In this document: positions 25,362 through 36,556 of the stretch, piece by piece
Layout of the letters: every line of letters starts with the position of its first letter
Position numbering within the stretch: position 1 is the first letter of the stretch
From: Austropuccinia psidii
Taxonomy: Eukaryota; Basidiomycota; Pucciniomycetes; Pucciniales; Sphaerophragmiaceae
Direction of reading: 5' to 3'
NCBI GenBank assembly: GCA_023105745.1
Contig: JALGQZ010000016.1
Location: 30,001,154-30,065,153, forward strand
DNA length: 64,000 bases
Made by a program: the position numbers and the translations under genes
The notes under the pieces: model-generated
Databases searched by the model: none
Told to the model about the DNA's origin: nothing
The model's input: only the letters and a program-made list of their open reading frames with translations

Positions 25362-26999
25362 TTTTCGCTCTCTTTAATATATTATTATTCTTATTCAACA
25401 TAATTAGAAAAATAACTGTTTCAAGATAAAATCAAGTTTTTTTGTTTTTTAATTATATATATTGGTTAGTTAATCTCAAAAAACACAAAACAAAAAATTG
25501 AATTATAAATAAAAACAAGAAAAATAATAATAATTGTCATAAGAATACTATAAAGAGTCATTTTAATCAATAATATTATGGAAAAAGAGTCAGAAATAAT
25601 GATATCAGGTAGCTAAATGAAGCAAATCATGTCACTAACCTAACAGCTATTCATAAACGTTGGTATTATGCCTACCTTTAGAAGTCTCATTAATTAATTC
25701 TCTCATTTTTTTTGGTGCTTCAACAAAGATAATTGTGCAATGGCAGATATTTTATAAGAAATGAGAGGCAAAATGAAAAGTAGCACTAAATGAAAGGAAA
25801 CTTCAGACAGAAAATAACAAAATTTTACTTACTTGTTGTATTAAAAATTAATCAACTAAAATTAATTAAAGAATAAGAGTAGAAATGTATATATTTTTTT
25901 TCCTTTTTTTGAATTTTAATTGAGAATTGAAAATTTTTAATACTACCATATTAATTGCTCAAAGGAATGAAGGTCATTATTATTGTTGTACTTTTCCAGG
26001 CCAATAAATCAGTAATAAAATGGTAATTCAGTCATTCCATAAATGTGAAAGTCTTTTTCCTGATTTGGGGAAATCAGAAATTGACTTACAGAAGGATTTG
26101 AAACCCCCTATGAAAATTGACACTTTAATTATTTTAAAACTTAATTAATTGGATTTTTCTTTTTTTCTTAATTGATTTAAAAATTAAATTTATGTAAATT
26201 ATTAAAATTAAAAAATTTAAATTCTTAATTGTTAATTATTATTTTTTTTAAAAAAAAAATTAATTAATTATAAAATTTTTTAAAATAAATAAAATATAAA
26301 AAAAAGTTTTATTTACAATAATAGTAATATTATTATTATGTATTAATTCTTGACTTCATTAACTTCATTAGAGAAAGAAACTATTCATTTATCTATTTTT
26401 GATGAAAATTAAATTTGAATAAAATTGAAAAAAATAAATAAATTTATGATTAAATAATTTAATAAATTATATTCAAAGAAAACAATCAAAATCCAATTAA
26501 AAGAAATTAATAATAATAATGATGATGATTATTGGGGGAGCTCAAAGTAAATTTTTTGAAATTATGATGCACCAGTTAGATTTTAGCTTTATTATGACTA
26601 TATTTTATGACCTATAAGCTATCCACAAGCCATCCTTATAGGTACCTTACAACATAGCTTGCACATAGCTTTTGTATCTGTTCTCAGATGTGCGCAAAGA
26701 AAATCTACACAGATCTATTGAACATCAACGATTCCTCCTTAAGCACTAAATCCTTTTTCACAGTATGGACCCATCCTTATTGATCAAATTTTGAAATTTT
26801 TCATACTCTCCCATCCTTTATTAATAAAACAATCTCCTGTTGACATAAAATTTTTGATAGACCATTGTTCATACATTTCCACTTCATCAAGTCCTGGGGG
26901 AATTTTAAATGATCAAAAAGACTCTAAAGGTTTGGATCTAAACATATAAATTCCTAAAATAACTTAATAGTTTGGTTTTTTGAATTCAAAAAAATTATT
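25038..26999. other. AT-rich gene-free stretch with TA microsatellite
   Basis: Holds a TA dinucleotide run (about 25315-25358) and poly-A/T tracts. The parts 25550-26110 and 26560-26930 have more balanced composition and may be old transposon pieces, possibly the start of element D's 5' LTR, but I could not align them to anything in the window. Confidence 0.5.
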
Positions 27000-27805
27000 T
27001 AATCATAAACAGCTGTCATTTCATTTCTCAAGAAGTCATTCCAAGCTTATAATGTCAGAAAATTAGAGCTGCAGTGATAACTCTAAAAATGGTGTAATAC
27101 TGAGATAAAGAGGTGTAATTATGATGTAATCATTAACAAACCTTAAAATATTAATCAATTACACTTGATAACATCATTGAACATTTACTAGAAGGTAGCT
27201 GGTAGCTATAATCAAGTTTTAATATAAAATGTCCTCTTCTTCCTCCATTTCCCCCTCAGATGCATCAAATTCAATAAAATATTAAATTAAAAGGTGAAAC
27301 AATTTATTCAATTATATATAAATCTTATATTATTGGAAACCAAAGTCTTATATTTTAGTAATCACTTTTTTCTATTTTATTACACCAATATTTCATTGTT
27401 ATTTATTAAATTCTCTTAAATTCTCTAAATCCATGTAAAGTTAGTAAAAGTTGTATTTCTCTATATTTTCCACCATAACTAAAATTTGAATGAGTTTTAT
27501 TTACATTATTAGGCATAAATTCAATCAAAATTAATATATTAAGTGTTAAAAATAAGTTATTTTCTCTTATTATAATATTTTTCTCTATTATTATTCTTGA
27601 AAAATTATGTCTATTAATAAATGAAAATTTCTTACACATTTATTATTTTTTGGTAAAAGTGATAACTTTCCATGCATATATATTAGTATATTCATTTTAT
27701 TATATTATTTTATTCCATAATTATGGTAATATCTTATTATTATAGTTATTTTAATTTTATTAATTCATTCATATCCGTAAATTCAAAGTACAATGAGATA
27801 AATAA
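27000..27805 (+). repeat. Element D 5' LTR remnant (left of Harbinger insertion)
   Basis: Matches the distal half of element C's LTR: attagagctgcagtgataactct-like block (27060-27090), ggtgtaat repeats, ccccctcagatgcatcaaa (27250), and attcaaagtacaatgaga (27780-27800), in the same order as 34205-35090. It is interrupted at 27806 by the Harbinger element and resumes at 44660-44699. The LTR start could not be placed. Confidence 0.65.
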
Positions 27806-28123
27806 TAGGGGGTGTCAAAGCTACCAAATCCCACACTCAAAATCCCAAGTTTTTTTTTCCAAATCCCGCATTAACCTTTTGGGATTTGGGAACTCCCACA
27901 CCTCAAGAGGTGAGGTATTTTGAGGTACAAAATCCCAGGTTTTGATACTAAAATCCCACCTTTAGCTTCACTTAAAGGGAGATTTTTACACCACACGACT
28001 CAGTAAGGGCATGTTAAATTGCATGAAAATCCCCTTCTCTTGCATAAAATCTGGATACACTGGTCATTTATTAAGTTATTTGATTTCAAATTGCATTTTC
28101 TATACATCTTTTCTTCACTTACC

Positions 28124-29370
28124 ATGCCAAAGGCATTGCAAAGGCTACCTTTACTTCAGACATTAAGCTCACTGCAGTTCATCAATGCTCTCAACTCTGT
28201 TAGTGATTCTGATATCCAGGAAGATATAATCTTATTAGATATGATAGCATCACAAAGATACATCAATCCTCATAGAAGATATCCATCACATTACATGTAT
28301 ACAATGAATGATTTACAAACATTATCATCTGAAAAGTTTTGACAGCTATGTAGGACCACACATGAATCATTGGAAGAATTGGTTGCACAAATTCAAGATG
28401 ATAAAACCTTTCAAAACTCATCACAAAACAAAAAATGCAATCCTGACATCCAATTGGCTGTTGCACTATCAAGGCTAGGATTAAATGGCAATGGGGCTGC
28501 TTTGTGAAATATTGGAATGTCATTTGGAACTAGCCATGGGGCTATTGTGTTGTACACTCAAAGACTGATCCAGATATTGATGAAGCTGAATTGCAAAGTG
28601 ATTGTGTGTCCAACAATAGAACAACAAAGAGAGATGTCTCAAGTAATGCAGGCAGAAGGCTTCCCGGTGTGCATTGGGTTTATTGATGGGAGTCTCATAC
28701 CATTATCACAAAATCCCTCCAATGATGGTGAAGCCTATTTTGATTGCAAAAAGAGGTAAGCTGTTGAATTTTAATTCTTTATTTCATTTTTACTGATTGT
28801 ATACAATTAAGGTATTCTATGTCAATACAACTGGTTTGCAATATCAACAAACAGTTCACTGCTCTACATGTTGATTGTACTGGGTCACTTCATGATTCAA
28901 ATTTCTATCAACATATGAAGATAGCACAAACACCTCAAGAGTTTTATGAAAAGGATCGGTACTTACTTTCCGATTCAGCATATTCAAGCTCTCCTTGGGT
29001 TGTTCCAGCTTATAAGGGAGTTTTAGCACAGAATGAAGACAACCATTCTTTCAATTAATGTCTAGCAAAATCAAGGGTCAGAATCAAGCATGTAATTGGA
29101 ATTTTGAAGGGGCAGTGGTTTTTTCTAAGGGGAATGAAAAATCAAATGAGGGATAATCATGAAATTGAATATTTTGTTAGTTGGGTTGTTTCTTGCACAA
29201 TTTTACGTAATATTTTAGCACAAATTTGTGATGAATGGTTTGATCTATATGAGGATGATGATCCACCACATGCAGAAAATCTGTCCAATAACAACATTGG
29301 GAAAGATGTGGTAAATATGTGTGAAATACTTAAACCAATCACTTTGGGATGGAAAAATAGTCAATTGTGA
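28124..29370 (+). pseudogene. PIF/Harbinger transposase (DDE_Tnp_4), inactivated
   Basis: Start chosen at MPKALQRL. One intron, 28756-28811 (gtaagc to attaag), rejoins CKKR to YSMSIQLVCN. Catalytic signs: the first aspartate in GFIDGSLIP (about 28678) and the second in LLSDSAYSS (about 28970). The third acidic residue, expected just before HVIGILKG, is lysine (RIKHVIGILKG, about 29085). Three in-frame stops (28340, 28505, 29056) interrupt it, so it is dead twice over. Apart from the stops one frame runs through, so decay was mostly by point mutation. In live relatives this nuclease acts together with the Myb-like partner, which is also found here at 32490-33102 and 43807-44520. Confidence 0.8.
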
Positions 29371-29517
29371 ATTTCATCAGGACCATTTATTTATGTACTT
29401 AATTTAATGGCATACAATGGAGTGGAGATGTTATTGGTAAAATGAAACTATTTACAATTAGTATTTTTTAGTTCTTTTTTGGTCCTGCATATTTGTTTAA
29501 AATTTCCCATTGACTTT

Positions 29518-30717
29518 TCAATTAATTTTGGTGGGTGTCATTTTCAAGAATTTGTCACCTACATTAAATAATTTATGGTTGATTTGAAAAGAACATCCAA
29601 AATGAGTTATTTTGTCATGATTGATTATTTCTGGAGGAGTTTTTGTTGTATTACGAACCATTGTTGATGTCTTCCAAAGAATTTCCATTATTCCAGGTTT
29701 TTTCAAAAAATTGATCTCTATTTTCAATTTGGGGAAGTGCAAGCCATGTCCAGAGGGGGTGAAGACAGTTGGAAGGGGATGGAAATCTTTTTTTGATACA
29801 AAAAAAAATATACCATAAGTCCAGGAATTGAGATTGTTTAAATCTTGGTGTGGCTTATTGAAAAATCCATCTTGAGTGACAATGACATTTGTAAAAGACT
29901 TGACTTCTTCCTTTTGATTGGCAAAAGTCCATTCTAGTTGACTGAAATTTGGAAATTTGGCTTCTTCCATTAATGACTGATTTTCATTTTCAGCTCATTT
30001 TTAAAAATGGGAGATTCTTGAGTAAACAAATTTGTCATATTGATGAAGGTTGGTCCATTGATTATAATCTGTTTCAACTTGATGAGGAGTTAAACCTGGT
30101 TTTCTGGAGTAAACACCTAAAAATCCTGTAATTATTTAGCAGCTATTAAAATAATAAGCAAAAAAGATCACACACCTGCAGATTTTCCATAGTCAGAACC
30201 AGGACAAAACCCAATACCTTTCATAATGCCAGCTAGGAGTTGCTTATTGGTTTTAATTTCTTGTAAATTTTGAGATAAGGACATTGATTTCATGATGAGG
30301 TTTCCCAGAAATTGAGAGTGGCCAAAAGAATTATCAAAAGGGGTTATTTCATATATGATGACAGATAAAAAGGGCTTTTTTGTTTTTATCAATGAGTACA
30401 TAAGGATGGGGTAGAGTGTTGAGTGATGGAAGGTTTAGCCATGATTCATTGACTGATTTCTTGTCAATTAAAATTGTTGAAAAGTTGTTATATTTGGTGT
30501 TTGAATGGCCAAGGTGAGACATGATTTGTTTTGGATCATGGATGTGTTTTCTTTGGCTTTGGGTGAGTTTTCTCTTATGATTTGATTTGTTATTATTATC
30601 CTCATGATGTTCTATATTTGGTTTAGTCCTAACCATGACATCAAGAGGAGGAATAGTACATTCAACATCATTCAAATCATTCTGATGATGTGCTGAATCT
30701 GGTTTAGTCCTAACCAT
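29518..30717 (-). pseudogene. Tet-like 2OG-Fe(II) oxygenase (TET/JBP-type) pseudogene
   Basis: Minus-strand gene beginning with repeated MVRTKP motifs, then an IIYEITPFDN block (about 30350) after a frameshift. An intron lies at about 30130-30172. The next exon has GVYSRKPGLTPHQ, two nearby stops (about 29990-30000), and the catalytic part open from 29970 to 29518. It contains GFFNKPHQDLNN (H41 and D43 of that open part), which fits the Fe-binding HxD, then GIFFFV, HFPKLKIEINF and GCSFQI near the end. Where I expect the distal iron-binding histidine I read VRNTT, so that ligand may also be lost. TET/JBP enzymes oxidise 5-methylcytosine in DNA and are expanded in basidiomycetes alongside transposons. 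It lies convergent to the Harbinger transposase, about 150 bases away, inside the Harbinger ends. Confidence 0.65.
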
Positions 30718-30779
30718 GACATTATCAGAATGATTTGAAGAGTGAGACAGAGGAGGAGGTTTTTTTGAATTTCAAAGAA

Positions 30780-32110
30780 GATGGAAGGGGGGTGAAATTG
30801 AATGACATTGCGCAATAAACCCTTATAAATAATCCACCCCTATATCAATAAATAAATAAGAAGATGAAACAAAAATTAAAATAAAAAAACAATTATGGGT
30901 CAGTAGGGATAATAATCAAAAAAAATAAAAAAAACACATAAGTCAAACATGATTATGATTTAAAAGAAAACAAAAATGATAAAAAGAATGATCAGTGATT
31001 CATGATTATGATTATAAGAAAAAATAAACAGGTCAGAAATCATGATGATTAAAAAAAAAGAAAAAAAATAATCATAAGTTAAACATTATTATGATTTAAA
31101 AAAAAGTAAAATGAAAAAAATCATCAGTGATTCATGATGATAATTATTAAAAAAACAGGTCAGCATTCATAATTATCAAAAAAAATCATAAAGATGATTA
31201 TGATTTGAAAAAAATTAAAAAAAAAATCATCAGTGATTAATGATGATGAATAAAAAAAGAAAAAAAAAGGAGGTCAGTAATGATGATGATTTAAAAAAAA
31301 ACAAAAAAAATAATCATAAATATCATTATGATTTAAAAATAAAAATAAAAATAAAAATAAAAATAATCAGTGATTCATTAATTATTATCAATTAAAAAAA
31401 ATTAATCATAAATATGATTATGATCTAAAGAAAAACAAAAAAAAAACTTCGTCAGTATTATATTAATCCAAAAAAATAAAAAGAAAAAAATGATGTTAAT
31501 GGCCTCTAGAGGCCATTAACATGAAAAAATTGAAAAAATGATCTGAATCGATTCTGAATCAATTCAGGAGGCCTTCAGAATCGATTCCAAATTGATTTGG
31601 AATGATTTGAGAGGCCTAAACCCTGGAACCTCCCAGGAGCATTTTTGGGAGGTTCCAGGGTGACTGGAGTGGAGGATTGAGATGGGTGGGAGGTTTTTGG
31701 AGGTGGATGGTGATGGGGGGGGTTGGAGTTGGATAAAAGCAATAAAATAAAATTAAAAAAAATTACCTATAAAAAAAATTAGAGTTGTGAAAAAAAAACC
31801 AAAAAAAATTACTTACCTGAATTAAAAAAGAAGAGTGAATTTTTTTGGATAATCTAAAAAAAAAAAAGAAGAAGAAGAAGAGTGAGGGGTAAAAATAAAA
31901 AATAAAAAATAAAAAATTAAGAATTCAAAATTAAAATTAAAAAAATAAAAAATTCAAACTAAAAAAAAAAAAATAAAAAATTAAAAATAAAAAATAAAAA
32001 ATAAAAATTCAAAATTAAAAGTTGAAACAATTCAAAATAAAAATTAAAAATTAAAAATAAAAAATAAAAAATAAGAAACATATAGAAAAAAAATCAGAAA
32101 CAATAAAATG
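30780..32110. repeat. Low-complexity A-rich region with atgattatgatt-type repeats
   Basis: About 1.3 kb of AT-rich DNA between the oxygenase and Myb-like relics. 30880-31440 repeats modules such as tcatgattatgattt and aatcatcagtgattcatgatga; 31850-32090 is a run of aaataaaaa and aaaaattc units. A cluster of strong palindromes sits in the middle (separate entry). No coding frame. Confidence 0.75.
31493..31660. repeat. Cluster of three strong hairpins/palindromes
   Basis: First, a perfect 30-base palindrome at 31493-31522, centred on TCTAGA. Second, a 14-bp perfect stem, 31545-31558 with 31574-31587 (15-base loop). Third, a 15-bp perfect stem, 31621-31635 with 31646-31660 (10-base loop). A small 6-bp stem lies at 31587-31600. 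These are GC-richer than the surroundings. Nothing around them is coding. Confidence 0.9.
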
Positions 32111-32489
32111 ACATTAAATACCATTTCAAAAAAAAGGAAAAAAGTGGTCATCAACTTTTATTTGGCAAAAAATTCAAAAGAAAGGAAATATGGAGGGAGC
32201 GATCAATTTTAATTGGAACAGACTTTACATAAAATCTGGATGCAAAACTTGCCCAATTTTCAATTTTGTAATAAGTTGCAATTAAGTTTCATGACATAAG
32301 ATCAATTGCAAGTTGGTGCCCCAATTATGCATAAACATCAAATTTTCAATTTGGTAATAAAGTGCAGTTAGATTTCACAACATAAGATCAATAATTACAC
32401 ATAAAAATCAGTTTTATTTAACAAATAACTGCATTTGAAATGATCACATGATGTATACCTAATATGTTATTTTTTATTGATTAATGTCA

Positions 32490-33102
32490 GAATGCGTTCC
32501 AGCTCCACAATTGGCCTGCTTGATGACAATGCCGCTATAGTGAGATCCATCTGGCATTTCTTTTCCTTAAATTCCAATTCACAATTCCACTTTTCTTTGT
32601 ATTTTTCTTCTCCTCAAACTCCATTTGCTTTTGCAACTTGACTTCTTCAAACCATTGCTTGCTTTCTCTTCATTCCACCTCTTCCTGTCCCACTCCAAAC
32701 AAGCATTTTCACTGGTTTCATGGGCTACAAATCATGCATTTTGTCAGTAGGATTGATCAGAGTAACCATAAATCCAAGACATACCCTTTTGCCGTGATTC
32801 AAGCAAATTTGCATATGTCAGTGCAAACATATCCATCAGCATTTTCCTAGAGCCACTCTTGTCATTCAAGTTGGGCATCAATGCTTGATTATGCTTTTGT
32901 GTTGAATTTGTTATGGATTTACTTTGCTTGTAAAAGGAGAAATAATCGACAATGGATTTAATAAGTATCAGGCTTAAACATACTTACTGATTCATCTTGA
33001 AGGTTTTCTGCTTGAACCAAGTCATCTTCATTATGAAGCAAAGGAACCAGATTGAGAGGTGATTCTAAACCATTATTCTCCATTGAAAAGCAAATGAGGT
33101 TT
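32490..33102 (-). pseudogene. Harbinger Myb/SANT-like protein, C-terminal exons
   Basis: Minus-strand continuation of the gene at 43807-44520. An exon (about 33070-32970) reads NGLESPLNLVPLLHNED and ends in a DES|gtaagt donor. The next part (about 32880-32490) holds a charged coiled-coil stretch with EWDRKRWNEE, KLQKQMEFEEK-like and MDLTIAALSS pieces and ends near VELERILT, typical of the NAM-associated C-terminus of such proteins. Frameshifts and stops are present. Element C starts at 33103, within the intron that separates this from the N-terminal part. Confidence 0.6.
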
Positions 33103-35128
33103 TGTGAGCCTTTGAGATATGACCACATACCCAATAAGGTCACAAAAAAGACTCAGAATAATTATACCTTTAATATAATTATATTAAAATTAATTAGAAT
33201 AATTATACACTAAAAATAATTACTCAAATATACAAAAAATACCATAAATTGGTACTAAAATTGGTTTAACTTAAAAACCAATGAATCAACATGTAAAACA
33301 AATTATACCATTGGATTCCCCATGGAAAAATACACATATACCATTTTTATGGCATATCTGTAAAGTCAATATTTAAGGAATTATAAGGTATAATACCTTA
33401 TAAAAACCATGAAAACTTATTTATCTCAGAAACCAATGAAACAACATGTGAAATAAATTGTACCAGTGGATTCCCCACAAAAGTCCACATATAAAACAAT
33501 TAATAAGCTAATTCCCAAAATCAATACTTAAGGAATTATCCTGAATATATGCACTTTTTTGGTCAACGCATATATTCAGGGATCATAGCTAATATCTTCT
33601 AAACTATACATGCTAGAATGATGAACCAAAAATAAAGTTACCACGTAATTACTGTAAGAACACAGATATGAACTTTATTTTGCAAATTATAAACAAGGTT
33701 AAGACTTATGAGGAAATATTGATAAAAATCAACAGAGCTGTTGACCACTTTGTTGTGAAAGTAGTCCAAACTTAAAAAAGAGTATACAGTTGGATTCTAC
33801 TAGTTTATTCGAGAAGAATGACGTAATTTTTATTATTAAATTCAGGGTATAACCCCCTGAAATCAAGGTTTGAAGTTTAAAATATTGAATTTCGACAGAA
33901 AAAATGAGTTACAAGAAAAATCATCAAAATTAGAGTTTTGATGATGTAATGAAAAGCTCTTGGCAGCATAATAAGGTTATGTCAGGCTATCAGAATTCAC
34001 TCTCTGAATTGCTGTAGCGTGAAAACCTTAAAAGTTATTGAGGATCAAAGTTTGAGCTTAAATTGAGCTGTTATGATCACATACTGTAACCTTAAATTAA
34101 GTTTAACAGTCTTAAGAGTGATAAAATTGGTGAATACTATTAGTTTATGATTAAAACTAATAAAATCCACGAAATTTGGGGTTCTGCCAAGCCTCTGATG
34201 TCATCAAACTTAGAGTTACAGTGATAACTCTAAATAATGGTGTAATAATGATGCAATATGGTTTGATCATGATGTAATCACCCTCAAACCTTAAAATATT
34301 GATCAATTCCAGTGGATATGATCAGTACACGTCTACTAGAAGCCTGTTGGACTCTAGGAGGGAGGTATTTACTATCAATAGAGCTCTTTTTACTCTATTT
34401 ACCCCTCAGACGCATCAAAAACATTAAATCAATTGAATCAAAGGTAATTTCTTTATTCTTTATATATAAAAGCATTATATTATTAGAGACCAAAGACCTC
34501 CTTGCTATAATCATCTATTTTGACGTGATTAAATCATTTATTTAATTGTTTTTGTTAAAAAATCTCTATAAAACTCATTTCCACATAAAAATCCAGAATA
34601 ATTTGTAATTTTCTTTATTTTTATTGTAAATACAATTTGAAAAGGTTGTATTTATATTTTTTGGCGTAAAATACTTCAAAATTATTATATTAAGTGTTAA
34701 AAGTAGGTTATTTTCTCTTATTATAATAATTTCTCTATTGTTACTCTCTTAATAATTCTTTAATTAATATAAATAGTATTTATATTAATTCATAACTTTA
34801 ATATTAGTAATATTATTGTTATTAATTGTTTTTTATTAATAAAAAACAATTTTTTACGCTTTTATTATTTGTTGGTAAAAATAATAAAGAGCTTTTTAAA
34901 TATATTAATTATCTTATATTAATATATTTATTTATTATATTATATTTTTATAATATAAATTATATTATTATATTTATTTAATAATATAATTATTTTACGC
35001 CATAATAATAATAATTATTTATTATTATTATATTTTTAATCTTATTTATTCAATTTATAAGGACATTCAGAGTACAATAAGTAATAAATTAGTAAATTTT
35101 ACTTATTGTTTCATAGTCAAACCTTACA
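33103..35128 (+). repeat. Element C 5' LTR
   Basis: 2026 bases. A TATATAAA box (about 34463-34470) is the best promoter candidate. A 13-bp perfect stem (33540-33552 with 33568-33580) is conserved in the 3' LTR except for loop changes, and its remains are visible in element D's 3' LTR. The LTR head is shared with the B family (gtgagcctt-gag-tat). Confidence 0.95.
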
Positions 35129-35130
35129 TT

Positions 35131-35148
35131 TGGGGGCCTGGCCGTGAT
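35131..35148 (+). promoter_or_regulatory. Element C primer binding site
   Basis: TGGGGGCCTGGCCGTGAT, two bases after the LTR end; differs from B's site at two central positions. Confidence 0.7.
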
Positions 35149-35638
35149 ATTTACTTAAAAGACCTTTAAAAAGATTCTATTTGGGTTTATCCAATAATAA
35201 ATTATATTTATAATCATAAAGATTATATAATAATTTTATATTTCATTGATTTTAAAAGCTATTGAGGCATTTGGAAAGCAATTGTACTGTCTTACACGTG
35301 GTTTTTCACATCCTTAGACTTGCAAGAACTTTCTTTGAGTGACTCTAGTGATTAAAAGAGATATTTTATAAATCAAAAATAATTTTTATTATAATTTAAT
35401 TTTATAAGAATCATATTCATTTTTTATTTTATTCTTTAAAAAAATAAAAAAATATATAAAAAAAATATTAAAAAATATTAAAAACCAATAAAAAAGTTAT
35501 TTTTATTCATTTTTATTCATTTCTTTATTTATTTCAATTTTTCAAAGATATAAAAGCAATTTCTACGTGGAAAATTGCCATATCTTGCCAAAAATAACAC
35601 TTATTATAAAAAGACTTATATTTATTTGTCTTTTTTAG

Positions 35639-36556
35639 TGTTTGAAGATAACCCAACAGAAGACAACCAAGCTACTGTTGAGAGATTGGTGGAAAAAACT
35701 TGTCAAAGTTCTCCAACACCAGTTATCACCAAAAGAAAGAAAGCTAAGAAATTAGACTTTCCAGGGCCCACCATTCAAGACTCTGAAGGTGAGCACCTCT
35801 TTTTAAATTGCCATAAAAGAATTTTATTCTAAAATACTTTTATTTTTTCTTATTCTTTAATTATGACTACCAGAAGAGGTTCCCAATACTCCATCCAATC
35901 AGATGGAGCTGGACTCAGAAGTAGAATTGATCCCTCAAAAGGGAAAAGAAAGGGCAATATCCCCAGTGGAACAGAATCCACACAAGGAAGTGCCTTATCC
36001 CAAAGGCAAGTCCCAGAAATGCCCATGATATCTGAGCCTGAATTGGAACTAAGTATGAGTAACTCAAACAGGTACAAATCACATTCAGAGGGCTCAAATA
36101 GACATCTACATGAGCCAGTACAAGCAGTATTGCACAGTGTACAAGGACAAAGACTGGGAAATGCTGCCTCAAATACACCAAGGAGTGATGAACTCCTGGC
36201 ACATCCTGAAAAAGTTCCTCAAAGAGGAGGAGATAGTGAAATACTCCAATGGATGGAATCCACTGTCATCCAAACCTCAAATCAAAAAAATCAAGGATTA
36301 TCATGCCAAAAAGAGGGAGGCAACCAAGGAAGAAGCCCCAGTAGCTTCTACCAGCAAGCCTCAAGCCAACCCACTTCCCCAAGAAGGGAAGAAGAACAAG
36401 AAAAAGCATTGGAGGAAACCATATTCCCCAAGCTACAGAATCCCAAGAATCCAAAAGGATGCCATGGACAATGTTTTCAACATGGCCAGAACCTTGATGG
36501 AATTCAAGGACAAGGAAGAGCAAAGAATGAGACAACCTCATTTCCCAAAGAAATAA
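35639..36556 (+). CDS. Element C ORF0: spliced N-terminal protein overlapping the polyprotein frame
   Basis: Proposed exons: 35639-35788, 35874-36005 and 36102-36556. Intron 1 (35789-35873) is gtgagc to accag. Intron 2 (36006-36101) is a GC-AG intron with the aaag|gcaagt donor. Both are phase 1, as in element B. Exon 1 ([20 protein letters not shown] at its end) is conserved in the decayed element D (KRKPKKLGFPVPTIQDSKG), so it is coding. Exon 3 runs from [11 protein letters not shown] through [23 protein letters not shown] and [13 protein letters not shown] to the stop at 36554. The start codon is unknown; a conserved ttttag|tg acceptor before exon 1 suggests a further upstream exon. The protein is lysine-rich with no domain I recognise. 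Its end overlaps a CCCAAAG slippery site leading into the polyprotein. Confidence 0.55.

Noticed and set aside
31880..32090. Possible terminator or poly-A signal cluster
   Set aside because: Simple A-rich repeats without any gene ending there.
35575..35638. ATG at 35575 as the true start of element C's ORF0
   Set aside because: The first 21 codons are not conserved in B or D, whereas a ttttag acceptor just before the conserved part is; an upstream exon is more likely.
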